In this document: one piece after another, positions 35,970-52,640 of the stretch
Layout of the letters: each line of letters opens with the position of its first letter
Numbering within the stretch: the first letter of the stretch is position 1
Assembly (NCBI RefSeq): GCF_024713975.1
Contig: NC_091094.1
Coordinates: 16,587,001 to 16,651,000, forward strand
Origin: Paralichthys olivaceus
Taxonomy: Eukaryota > Chordata > Actinopteri > Pleuronectiformes > Paralichthyidae
Length of the DNA stretch: 64,000 nucleotides
Direction: 5' to 3'
Notes under the pieces: model-generated
What the model was told of the DNA's origin: nothing
Seen by the model: the letters and a program-made list of their open reading frames with translations, nothing else
The model's database searches: none
Program-made: the position numbers and the translations under genes

Positions 35970-37636
35970 GATGATCCACTCCTGCTGCAGGACCCGAGAC
36001 TATCAGAAGCAGGCATAGCGCTGGACGGACACATACACAAGCACATGCAGACACACTATTCCTGTGGTAATCCTCAAATGAGATGAGAGAGAAAGTGCAC
36101 AGAGAACAGCTCCACTGTCATCGTCCAAATCGAATGCTGTCACTATCCCATGATTGGAAGACAAGCAGCAGAAAACCACAGCCTTTCTGTGTGGTCAGAT
36201 AGTGGGCAAAGATTATGAGAGGGACCAGAAGTAAGTGAGGGAGCAACAGAGGAGGCAGGGAAGGGGAGGAGCTGTGATGAGGGAGGGAGTGGTGACTAGC
36301 GTGCTGCTGTGCCAGCATCTGTTTCCCAGCCCCACCTCCTCTCATTTATCCCTCCTCCCTTGCTGTTCCCCCTCCCCTCCATCTTCACACATCCCTCATC
36401 AGCTTACCCTCTCTTCTGCCTACAGTCAATGAGCAATGAAACACAAGCAGACTTCATATCTACAGATTCTATCTCTAGTCAGTGTCTTGTCATTGGAAAT
36501 CTTGGGTGGAACCATGGAATCTAGAAAAATTCACGGTCCACTAAGGACAAACCCTTGTTGATCCCTTAACTTTTCATTTAGCACAATTACCAAAGTTTGA
36601 ATTTATCCAGTGAAATGTCAAATCTACTAAATAGGTCAGCATCACATTTTTTACAGATACCGTATTCATGGTCCTCACTGGATGAATGTACAAACCTTTC
36701 CTCTAGCACCATCATGAGGATGGCATTTGTGTTTTAGAGAGGAATGTCTCAACAACTAATGGATGCATTGTCACAATTGGGGACCACCAGACTGTCTATC
36801 TAGTGCCATCTTCAGGTCAAAAGTTTGATTATTTTATTGATTATGATTATTAGTTTATGAACAAATGCTGGACCCTCACATCGAGGGGCCCTCAAGACAA
36901 GAAATAAGGGATCAATACTTGATTAAAATGGAGGGGAGGAATGTGACACATGAAAAAGGTTTACTGTTCAGTTACTTTTCCATTGAATCCATGGAAATAA
37001 CGTCAGTAAATAAGGTTTGAAGTTGTTTTTGACAGATTTTGACTGAGAAAAAAAAGAAAAGAAAGACAGAAAAAATTTAAAACATTTCTGCAAAACATTT
37101 GACTTGTGCTGGGTGGGTTTTAACTTAACTAGTTACCAAAAATCTGTAATGTGAGCACAAACACTATGAAAATCCTCCTGTGTTTCTCTGTAAGTGATTC
37201 AATAAAACCAAATGAAAACAGATTCAGTGACTTAGCTGACTCTTACACTCAGATAATAAATAATATACATGTAGGTTAAGGACCATCTGCTCTTATCAAC
37301 AAATCAGTTGCCTGCTCACTTTTGTCACCACAGGTACCAAAGCTTTCCCTCTGCTGCGGACAAGCCAACATGTGGAAATATTCAACACAAACATCAAACT
37401 GAGCTGGCAGGATGGAGGCAGGCCGATTTAATCTCAAAGCAAAGATTAAGTATTCATGACTGGATGATCTTCTGAGCACAGCTGTCCAGGCTCGTGGCAT
37501 CAGGTTGTTTGATTCAAGGAGATTTATGGATAAACTCATTCGAACCCAAACATGGACAAAGTCAGTGAAAAAAGAGGACAAAAAACAAAGCAGAGAAGAA
37601 TTTGTCTCTAATAAAGCTGCTGTTTTTATAAGACAT

Positions 37637-37637
<1 letters not shown>

Positions 37638-37667
<30 letters not shown>
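37638..37667. repeat. CA microsatellite
   Basis: About 15 CA units upstream of arhgef25. Confidence 0.9.
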
Positions 37668-37669
<2 letters not shown>

Positions 37670-38376
37670 TAAGTGCACAGTCCGATCATAGGTTGACCAA
37701 CACAGCGGTGGAATCTCAATCCACCAAGGACAGATTACAGCTATAAAAATAACAAAATGCTCTTGTTCTCTTGGCCATCGAGTTAAGCTTTTAAAAACAC
37801 TGTAAAAATGATGATCTCTGTGAGCTGAAACGCGCTGATCCCTCCACAATGTAGGATTACTGCACGCGCATGCATGTGTATATGAGCGTACACATGCCTA
37901 ATTAGTCAATTTTTTTATCATCAGGAGGAGGTCAATTATTACTTTGAGTATTTAAAGTCTTAAATCAGTCAATTATTTTACGTTTTGTGTGCAAAGTGCA
38001 GTGAAGTTACTTTTCTACTTGAGTAAAAATAAGTAGGTACTAGAAGTACTTGCCAAGTCTATCCTACTCCCTCATGCAAAAGGCACTGCATCATAATGGC
38101 TGAGTCTTGGAACTGGCCTCTTCAGAATCCATTTCTGGTGTTTCTTCACTGAGGGTCTAATATTACCTGCCTGCTGTGATTGGATCAGTGAACCAATTTC
38201 CCTCTTGTTATTAGTAAGTTGACTGAATAACACAATGTTTGTAAAAAATTAAGTGGAACAGAAAGTACAAATATTTGCTGATATATGTAGATGTAGTGGA
38301 GTAAAACTGAGTTAGTGTAGATACATGACATACTTAAGTCCAGTTACAAAGCAAATATAGCAGATAAAGTCACTAC

Positions 38377-38475
38377 CTTCACATCCTGCAGCAGCACTGG
38401 ATTTCCTGGCCCACTTAAACTGCGTCCTGGTGTCCTGGTTGTTTTCATCAGTCAACAGTTTCTCCCGGCTGATGT
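38377..38475 (-). other. Possible alternative 5' exon of arhgef25
   Basis: On the minus strand, 99 bases are bounded by GCAAGATTTCAG and by GTAGTG. Only one frame is open: DISREKLLTDENNQDTRTQF, then KWARKSSAAAGCE. It enters in phase 1 and leaves in phase 1 with a G. That is exactly the phase needed to join exon 2 (26065), whose normal partner also supplies a G. Mammalian ARHGEF25 has isoforms with alternative N-termini joined at the same ESYS point. No upstream exon or start codon in frame was found, so this is tentative. Confidence 0.3.
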
Positions 38476-41400
38476 CTGAAATCTTGCACACAAGACAGAC
38501 ACGAGTAAGTGACTGAAGTTTAAAAGCAAAATTATTTGAGGATGAAATGTTCAGATTCTGGAAGACGGTCACCTCTAACCTCTCCAGGGTGTTTGAGATC
38601 AAGCTTTCTGACTCGCCTGTTACACTTACTCTGAAAGACTGGGCCTTACTTCAACTAAAACACAACCACTATTAGCCAGGCTTACAGCAGACAAAGAAAT
38701 CATTGTCACATTGTGATGGAAGCTCACAACTTTAGGTTCTGATGGATCTTGAAATTGTATATTTAGATTTGTCGACTGCTAGAAAACATGAAGGAAGTCA
38801 GTTATAAAGGTTTTGTACTCACCCGCAAAAACCTTTTAGAATGATATACTGAAAACAGGGAGTGGGTGGGTCTGTGTTTTTCGTGTGCATGTGTTTTTCA
38901 ATATAATAAACTTTACATACTTTAGGTCAGCATTTAATTCTTGCTCTTTATGCATTTTAATGTGCATGATGGGTGATGGATGATTAGTGGTCAGACACTA
39001 ACAGAGCAGACAAAGTGATAGAGCTAATTATACCACTCCTTCACTCTGTTTCACCTCCCTCTTTCTCCACCCTTCTCTTTTTCCTATTATTCTTCAGTCC
39101 GAGTAGTTTCTTATCTTATCTGAGGAATTTCTCTGACAGGACAAAAGTGATTGGGAGACAGCACAACATCCAATAGGTTCAAAGAAGACAAAAAATAAAA
39201 AGAATAAATGGTCAATGTTACATTAAAGGTGACTTCTAATGTATAAAACATGAATACCCAAAAGGTCAGGGGATGTATGGAAGAAAGGTTTTTCAGCTCT
39301 ATTCTCATGGATTTGCACTGAAAACTTGAAAAAGTAGAGTACTGCCTTTCATAACTAATTATTTATTATTTGTGTATTTCTTATTGTTAAGTTTATTCTA
39401 AAATGCTCTAGTTCATACAATCACAATTAATCATGTTAATATTGCATTAAAATTGATAACATTTTACACTACACACAGAGAGAATAGTTTTACAAACAAA
39501 TGGTTTAAAAAAGCTGACAACAAACAGTCAGCCTACAATAGCCCATTAGACTCTAAGTTACATTTCCCACAGTGTTTGTGGAGCCACATGATAAGTTTGT
39601 TATAACCATTTGAACAATGTTGAATACATGGACCAGACACTCACTTTATCAACCCTGTATCCCAGAAGCTGTTCGGTCCTGCCTTGCACTTTGGCCAACG
39701 TCTTCATCTCTTGATTTTTTTTTCTGCTCCTCTTGATTTTGTCCTGATGTGGCGTCCTGTTTCTTCACCTTAAGGTTTTAAAATCTGCCTCATTCTTCTC
39801 TCTTCATTAAAGCATCCATGCCTAATCCTATAGTCCTTTGGTAATATATAGGATTTAAAAAAGGCAAAAGTGGAAAGGACTTCAGAGAACTAACAACTCT
39901 GCTATCCTGCTGACTGTCCAACTGAAGCACAAAAAGAGACACATTTTCACTTCTTCACCAGATCCTTTTCTCCTCTGGGCAGATGAGGACAGCTGGTCAA
40001 TTGCAGGGTCATCTGTCCTCAGGCCTCTCTGAAAAAAGGCTATGTGAGGGACAGGTCCGGTCACGTCCCATAGACTCATTTCACTCTGTGTCCAGTCCCA
40101 AAGTAGGAGCTTCAAGTAACTTATTATAATAGAGCAGACCCTTTTATACCACCTAAATCTCTCTCTTTTTGTTGTTATGTATTTTTAAAATGAGAACCTT
40201 TCTTTCGGCATCCTTTAATATACGAGATTTATCCTAGACACTTTAAAGAACTAAGATTCAGATTTAAATCATATTAATATAGTTTGTAAATTTGTGATAC
40301 TACGACACATATAACCACTCATCAGATTTACCCTAATGGGACGGCATTATAAAAACTGAAGTCTTAGATCAGAGCATGTGAACAGAGAGAGAGAGATCCC
40401 CATCCTGTGGAAAATCTGAGAAGTACCATCACAGCCTGAACTGCCACTGTTCTTCTGCAAAGAAGTTTGGTTGCTGTTGCTCTGATTTAACTGAATTGGA
40501 ATGGATTGAATTGGTACCTGTATCTGTTCAGAGCACCTTAGTCACCCCTGATGGGATTTGACTGCTTGTCAGTCTTAACAATTAATTAGATTCTTCTGGC
40601 TTAAGCAGTTTACGGTGAACATTTTAAACATTCACAATAGGATTAATGACTTATTTGTGGACCAAATACAAAATACTGTATGCTTTACCGAAATAAATAT
40701 TATTTCAAATTTGACAGAAGACCGGGTGTGGTTGTTGATTTGTGATTGTTATTACCCCCTTGTGCAATTATCCTGTCAGACAGATGTACCTATGAGACAT
40801 TATCTTAAAGTTAAAACATGGGGAATCTACATGACAGTGGAGAAATAGCGAACTTGGAGAAATTATCTTTAGTTTGGCCAAGTAAAAGACAGATAAAAAT
40901 ACCAGGTAGTGTGGGAATCACTGGTGTTGTGCTGAAAGATGAACGTGGCCAGAGTAGAAAGTAATCCTCTCTATAAAGCTGTTGTAAGTGGGATGAGCTC
41001 AGCGCAGGAGCTGGACACACAAAAGTCTCTGCGAAGACTCCGCAAAGACTCCTCCTCTCAGTTTTATGTCATCACGACAATATGAGGGGTGGAAATGGGT
41101 AAAGTATCAGGAGGAAGAGAAGTGTGACCTCTCCGCTGCTCTAAAAACGTAAAGTGGGTCTATTAGAGGAAGTCAGAACGACAACAGGTCTGCAACCAGT
41201 CAGAGCGCTGTGAGAGAAACAAACTAACATGTGGATACATCTACATCTGAGTTATTACTCTTTATGGTAAGTTTATGTTCTATATATATCTGAATTTTAT
41301 ATATCAGTGCCAGTTTGGTTGCAGAGGATTGTTGGAGATGGAGGATGAGAAATGCTGCATTTCTGACTTTGCATTTAAATAACTTTTATTTCATGGAACT

Positions 41401-42060
41401 GAGCAGACCTGTGGCATCAATGATTTTACATGTCTGTACTTAAACTTTCTTAAAGGTTTATCATAAGATGTTTTCCAGTTTTCTGTACAAATATTTGTGA
41501 AAACATTTGGAAAACCTCTGTCTGTGATTTTTACTTCACAGATACGAAATATTCTTAAATCATAATTCGGCTCCATTGATTTCACAGTTTCCGAACCACT
41601 CATCGGTCACTTTTCAGGTCCTTTGGTGAGAAAGCCAAATAGAGTCAAACCATGAGTTTACCAGGACCACATGTGACTGAGGTTATTCTGAGGTGGGTTG
41701 TTCCTCATTTAGATACTGATCCAGTTACTCAACACACAAGGCACGTTGAGCTCATACAGCTCCACTTAATCCTCATCTGACAAACTCATCCTTGTCAATG
41801 TGTCAAAAAGATTACTTTTGATGTATCGGTGTGGCAGATCTGAGGCAGATTATTTCAACTTGGCATTATGTGTAATTGTGGAGGTCTTCCCAGGGAGGGA
41901 AAATTCATCCTCGCTGGGTCTACGTCTCCAAAGTGCACCTGATTGCTCCTTTTGTTGCTATAAACAACATCCAGTGTAGTTTCTGCGACACTGGTTTCTA
42001 TTTTCATTGTAGATGTAGCCAAAGCACAAAGCACCGTCTCACCTGTTCTGCCGTTGGAGG

Positions 42061-44696
42061 ATGGCGACTGCAGCGAAGGATCCACACCTGGGCTCAGGCC
42101 CTGATGAGGACGCAATGTCTCTGTCAGGGAGCGAGTCCGACTCAGACAGCATCCTCTCCGATGACTCTGTGCTTCCTGACTACTCGCCAGAGGTAACGAA
42201 CAGACGTGCGGTGTCGACTCTGTATCAAGCATGCGCCCGTAATGAGCCTGTATCTCTGCGGCGAGTTCTGGAGAGAGGGGTCACAAAAGAGGAGGTCATG
42301 GAACTGGACATCAACAGTTGGGTGAGAGTCTGAGTCATTCGGAAAAATAATAATCCAGAACTTCTAATTAAAATCTTTGACATGCTGTGATATCTCAAAT
42401 CTAATTTCATTGTTATTTATCTTTGTAACAACAGAATGGCTTGATGGTGGCTTGCTGCAAAGGTTTCATAGATATCGTGTATGGGCTTCACAACTGTCCT
42501 TATATAGACATTAACCACCAGGACAATGAAGGCAACACTGCACTGATGATCGCATCCCAAGCTGGTGAGTTTTACACACAGGATATGAAGGACATTTACA
42601 TTTACTTAATGCATAAAACAAGGATTAAGGTGAGGCAGATAGAGCAACTAAAAACATCTGAACTCTAACAATAATGGTAGTTATGATATTTGTGATTATT
42701 TTTTGGAACCACTTTTTCAAATGTTACACATTTTCAGATAAACTGCTGATCTAAGCTCTGAACTCTTGTGTCTTCCTCTCCAGGTCATATTAGCACAGTC
42801 ATGTATCTCCTGAACTACTATGCCGGTATAGACCTGGAAATAAAGGACTGTCGTGGTTTCACAGCCCTCATCAAAGCTGCTATGACCGGACGCAATGATG
42901 TCGTGGCTACCCTTGTTATGGCTGGTATGTAAGAGCGGAATACAACAATAGCTACCTACTTTTTTGCAAACACTTCCTGTTTTCAACATTTATTTATTTT
43001 CTGTGATACACAACATACACATGTTTTGATTTATAAATTCAGGCAGAGTATATCCTCTCTTGTTTACTGGGCATAAATATTGATTTCTTTCATAATGTGT
43101 TATATCTTCTCAAAAAAAAAATTCAGGAGCTTAATAAAAATATATTAATTGTTATGCAAGCAGTTCAGTGACAGTATGTTTCTCAAATGTCCCCTAGTGG
43201 AGTTTTCTTGCCAGGACTCACAAGAATGCCCAATTTTGACAAACTTTTTATAACAAGTCTTATTCATCCTCCAGTGAAACAGACTTTTGACAGTGTCACA
43301 CTCAAATCTTCTGTCCTATGATTATAATTAGATCTGTTTATTTTTGAAACCCTGACATTAGCTCATTACCCAGGACTCGTACAGCTCTAAATGAACAGTT
43401 ACAGCACCAGTAGTGAGAATAGCTGACCCCATGGTTTACCTGTCCATATTTGAAGCTGGCTAACTCCGTTTGCGAGTCAACGTGCCAATGACGCCAGACT
43501 GGTTTAAGGGATCATTCTGAGGACATTACCACATCTTAACACACCCTGCAGTAATCTCTGTCGTACAAGTCCTGAAGGCTGGTTGGAGATAAGCCACCTG
43601 CAGAGATATGTTTAGACGACACACGTTTTCCTAAAATCTCTGCGTCATTATTTATTGTTTGCATTATCATTAGAGAAGTAAGTAAGACAGTAAGAAAAAT
43701 CTAGAACTTCAGATTAGATATCTCTGACTAATCTCTTCATCCATCAGTCTCTCTCTCTAAAACTAAAGATAAACTAAAAGGGTGGTGATTTCTAGATTCA
43801 CAATGAGCCCTTGCTCACTTTGCTTCTCTACTCTACCATCTTTCTTTCCAGGAGCTGACATTCACGCAGTCGACTCCACTAAAGGAAGATGTGCTCGGGA
43901 CTGGGCACTGAAAACAGGCCGCTATGAGACCTTGCATCGCCTCCGTCGACTGAACATTCGGCCAAAAGCTGAGCAGTTCTGTGAGACTTATGTCCCTGAA
44001 TGGCCTGAGCTCAAGGAGAAGGTAGCCAAAGCCACAAGTGAGAAGAGCGCCACTGAAAAAATTTCCCAGCGGTTAAAAAACACATTTGGGTTCAGACTTC
44101 CTCGTGACCCAGAGGACAACGGGGTCTTGGACCACATGGTGCGCATGACAACCAGTGTTCATAGTCCCCTAATTTCAACTGGATGCCGCCCACTCTGCCC
44201 CAAGAGCCCTCCAGAGGTGGGGAGGAGGCGGCTGGCTGTGCCAGAGCTGGTGGGGAAACACTCAGACAAGAAGCTAGAAGAGGGGTCGGTGTGCCACAGC
44301 AACGGCTCTGTGTCACACATCATTCCCACAATCCACTCTGCAGAGTCCATCTCCACAACATGCTGTGCCGACACTATGCGGCGAGGCAGCATCCTATCAC
44401 TGGCCTCCAACAAAGTTGCAACTTCATTTATTCCTCGCAGCATGGCGAGACGGAACAGCGTGTTTCCCTCCGGCTGCATTCCCAAGATCAACGTCAGCAG
44501 GCCGATTGAGGCAACGCCAAAGAAAGAGAAGAAGAAGAAGAAGAAGAAGGACAGGCGCTTCCTGGAACCACCTGTGTGGAAGTACAAGGAGATCAAGGAG
44601 GAGAGAAAGAAAGAGAAAAAGAAGATTGAGGAGGAGAAAGAGAAGCAAGAGAAAGAAAAGAAGGCAAAAAAGGAAAGCAAGAAGACCAAAAAATAG
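42061..44696 (+). CDS. ankrd33: Ankyrin repeat domain protein 33 (photoreceptor ankyrin-repeat protein)
   Basis: Four coding exons: 42061-42321, 42435-42564, 42784-42924, 43852-44696, total 1377 nt, 458 aa (human ANKRD33 about 452). The first exon is acidic and serine-rich (SLSGSESDSDSILSDDS), then RRAVSTLYQACARNEPVSLR. Ankyrin repeats span about residues 55-210: NGLMVACCKGFIDIV, INHQDNEGNTALMIASQAGH, IKDCRGFTALIKAAMTGRND and GADIHAVDSTKGRCARDWAL. The C-terminal half has YVPEWPELKEKVAKATSEKS and a tail almost entirely Lys and Glu, partly encoded by a GAA/AAG-rich tract (about 44515-44690). Mammalian ANKRD33 (PANKY) is photoreceptor-specific and represses CRX-driven transcription. Placement beside acvr1b supports ANKRD33 over ANKRD33B. 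AATAAA at 45169 is the likely poly(A) signal. Confidence 0.93.
42925..43851 (+). other. ankrd33 intron 3, nothing recognised
   Basis: A 927-bp AT-rich intron with no repeat or RNA gene recognised. An ATG at 43782 in frame with exon 4 lies before the acceptor (43850-43851), so it is not used in the spliced form. Confidence 0.6.
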
Positions 44697-46092
44697 GGGT
44701 TTCAGGAATAAGGGCTTTCCTGCTCCTGCAATTACCTATTAATGCTTTTTAAAATGTGTTCAACTCAGGACTTAAAACCCAAACCAAATATATTGGAAAC
44801 TATCAGTGAACATTGAACCCACAAAGAGGAACACTGACTGATGGAGGTCTCAAGTGAGAACTGCAAAGACTCTTAAGCAGTTTGAGGCTTTCAGTTTAAA
44901 GGTTGAGACAAATAATATATTAATAAACATATATATTTTGAAATAGAATAGAAAATAAAGTTTATTTTTACATAAATATATTTGGTATATATATTTGATG
45001 ATATAATCTAAAATGATTATGATATAATACATGAAACCCATGTTCACTGATTGATTCAGTCTCACAAGTGCTAAAGCTTTCATAGTATCTACCTCATCAT
45101 TCACATAAAACACAGATAGACAGATACTCTATATAAACCTGTGCAATCATTCCCCTATGCAACATGCAAATAAAGAAATATACACCTGTGTCATAGCTCA
45201 TTTATATTAGCTCATGTTTTTTTTTCTGTTGCATTTGTTGTAAGTTGTCATTTGTAAATTGTCAGCAAAATTCAATTGTCACTACTGTACAGCCTGTAGC
45301 TAACGTGCATCAGCATGGAGGATCAGTTCAATCTTTTTCAAGCTCTATCACATTTTATGCCATTTTCTGATATTGCCAATACAAAATTCACATGATTTCT
45401 CCTGCTAATTTCCTCTGAGTGCATGGACTCAGTATGAAATGACGACTTAATAAAGGACAGTGAAAAGTTATCAATTAATTTGTGTTTGAAGCCGAATGGA
45501 TCAATAATTTTATCTCAGCAATACGATAGACTCGATGATATGATAAACTCACGATCCTATTCTACAGGCTCCATCAGCTGGATGGTATTTAAGTTTGTTT
45601 TTGCTCCTGTGCTACAAACCTCCAGCTACAAATACAATAATCTTGTACAGCAGTGATTCAAGTATATGATTATTTAAAGAATGAAGGCTGATGTGCTGAT
45701 GAACTGCGTTATGTTGACGAGTGCTCCTATTCTTTTTCAATTTCAATCAATGAGGATGAACAGCAGACACACCTCTCTGAAAGATGTCATCCAGTTTAAC
45801 ACAAACTGAACATCATCACCTTCAGGAAGTGGGGATTTGTTGCAGTGCCGTTGCTTTAGACTGCATTCGTTTTAGCTTGGTGTTCCAAATGATTATATAA
45901 TCAGAACAAAAACAATGACAGCAGCTTCAAGGTTGATGCTGATGGCTGTCAAAACGAATCAGACCACAATTTAAGTCTCCAGGGAGAATGTGTGGGTAGA
46001 TGGAGGGGACGAGGGAGAGATGAAATAAGAAACTTACAGAAGCAGCCTTTTCTCCACTTCTACTGGCAAAGTAAGTAAGTCTGTGTGGGCAC
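44697..46092 (+). other. ankrd33 3' UTR and intergenic DNA
   Basis: The 3' UTR probably ends soon after AATAAA at 45169-45174. Beyond it is AT-rich DNA with no gene seen up to the family-C repeat. Confidence 0.6.
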
Positions 46093-46600
46093 ATGTCTAT
46101 CTGTAGTTATGAGGGCCAATCTTGGCTCAATACCCTCATTGTGAGGACATTTTGATGTTGTGAGGACATTTTGGCTGGTCCTCACAAATTCAATGGGCTG
46201 TTTGAGGATGAAGACTCGATTTTAGGGTTAAGGTTAAGGTTAAAGTTAAGTTAAGGTTAGGTTAAGGTTAAGGTTAAGGTTAAGGTTAGGTTTGGTTAAG
46301 GTTCGGTTAGGTTAGGTTAAGGTTAGGTTTGGTTAAGGTTTGGTTAAGGTTTGGTTAAGGTTAGGTTAGGTTAAGTTAGGTTCGGTTAGGTTCGGTTAAG
46401 GTTAGGTTAGGTTAGGTTCGGTTAGGTTAGGTTAGGTTAAGTTAAGGTTAGGTTAGGTTCAGTTAAGGTTCGGTTAAGGTTAGGTTAGGTTCGGTTAAGG
46501 TTAGGTTAGGTTAGGTTAGGTTAGGTTAGGTTAGGTTAGGTCAAGGGTAATACATTGTGCCAATTCCAAAGAATGTCCTCACAACTATACAGAGACCTAC
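46093..46600 (+). repeat. Family-C repeat (GAGGACATTT type), sense copy with expanded core
   Basis: It begins ATGTCTATCTGTAGTTATGA. It contains GTGAGGACATTTTGATGTTG and GACATTTTGGCTGGTCCTCA, then CAATGGGCTGTTTGAGGATG and the expanded GGTTA array. It closes with CCAAAGAATGTCCTCACAAC and CTATACAGAGACC. It is the inverse of 33628-33919. The final part is another GTCCTCACAA block, so the element is partly palindromic. Confidence 0.85.
46227..46541 (+). repeat. Telomere-like GGTTA/GGTTAA array
   Basis: About 315 bp of 5-7-base units: GGTTAA, GGTTA, GGTTTGGTTAA and GGTTCGGTTA. It ends in eight perfect TTAGG units (46501-46540). It is not the vertebrate telomere hexamer TTAGGG, which appears only once near the start (TTTTAGGGTTAAGG). 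The array lies inside the family-C repeat and ends about 315 bp before the acvr1b start codon. Confidence 0.95.
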
Positions 46601-46610
46601 GTGAGCGCGC

Positions 46611-46740
<130 letters not shown>

Positions 46741-46855
46741 CAGCCTGCTGGTGGAGCATGTTAGTAAACCTGGGTGAGCTCGCTGTCACCGTCTCGCCAC
46801 ATCTAACGTCAGCTAACCAAACATGTCAATGCGATGAGCCGTGAATTCATTGACC

Positions 46856-52640
<5,785 letters not shown>

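Larger units (their letters stand above)
35970..42060. other. Intergenic region between arhgef25 and ankrd33
   Basis: The two genes are divergent here. Near 36200-36420 lies a GGGAGG/CTCCC-rich purine-pyrimidine patch that may belong to the arhgef25 promoter. A CA tract is at 37638-37667, and a possible alternative arhgef25 exon at 38377-38475. The rest, including about 38900-41200, is AT-rich with no supported gene. The 5' UTR of ankrd33 must lie in the last part but cannot be delimited. Confidence 0.5.

Noticed and set aside
39641-39780. Minus-strand segment MKTLAKVQGRTEQLLGYRVD followed by GTGAGT, as a start exon for the putative arhgef25 alternative exon
   Set aside because: It ends in phase 0, while the 38377-38475 segment needs phase 1; in the needed frame it has stop codons. 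It cannot be joined in frame.
44159-44689. Minus-strand 176-codon frame opposite ankrd33 exon 4
   Set aside because: It is a shadow of the Lys/Glu-rich plus-strand exon (Phe/Ser/Leu-rich on the other strand), without similarity or splice signals.
46227-46541. True interstitial telomere or chromosome-fusion site
   Set aside because: Units are GGTTA and GGTTAA, not TTAGGG, and the array lies inside a dispersed repeat whose other copy has the same short motif unexpanded.
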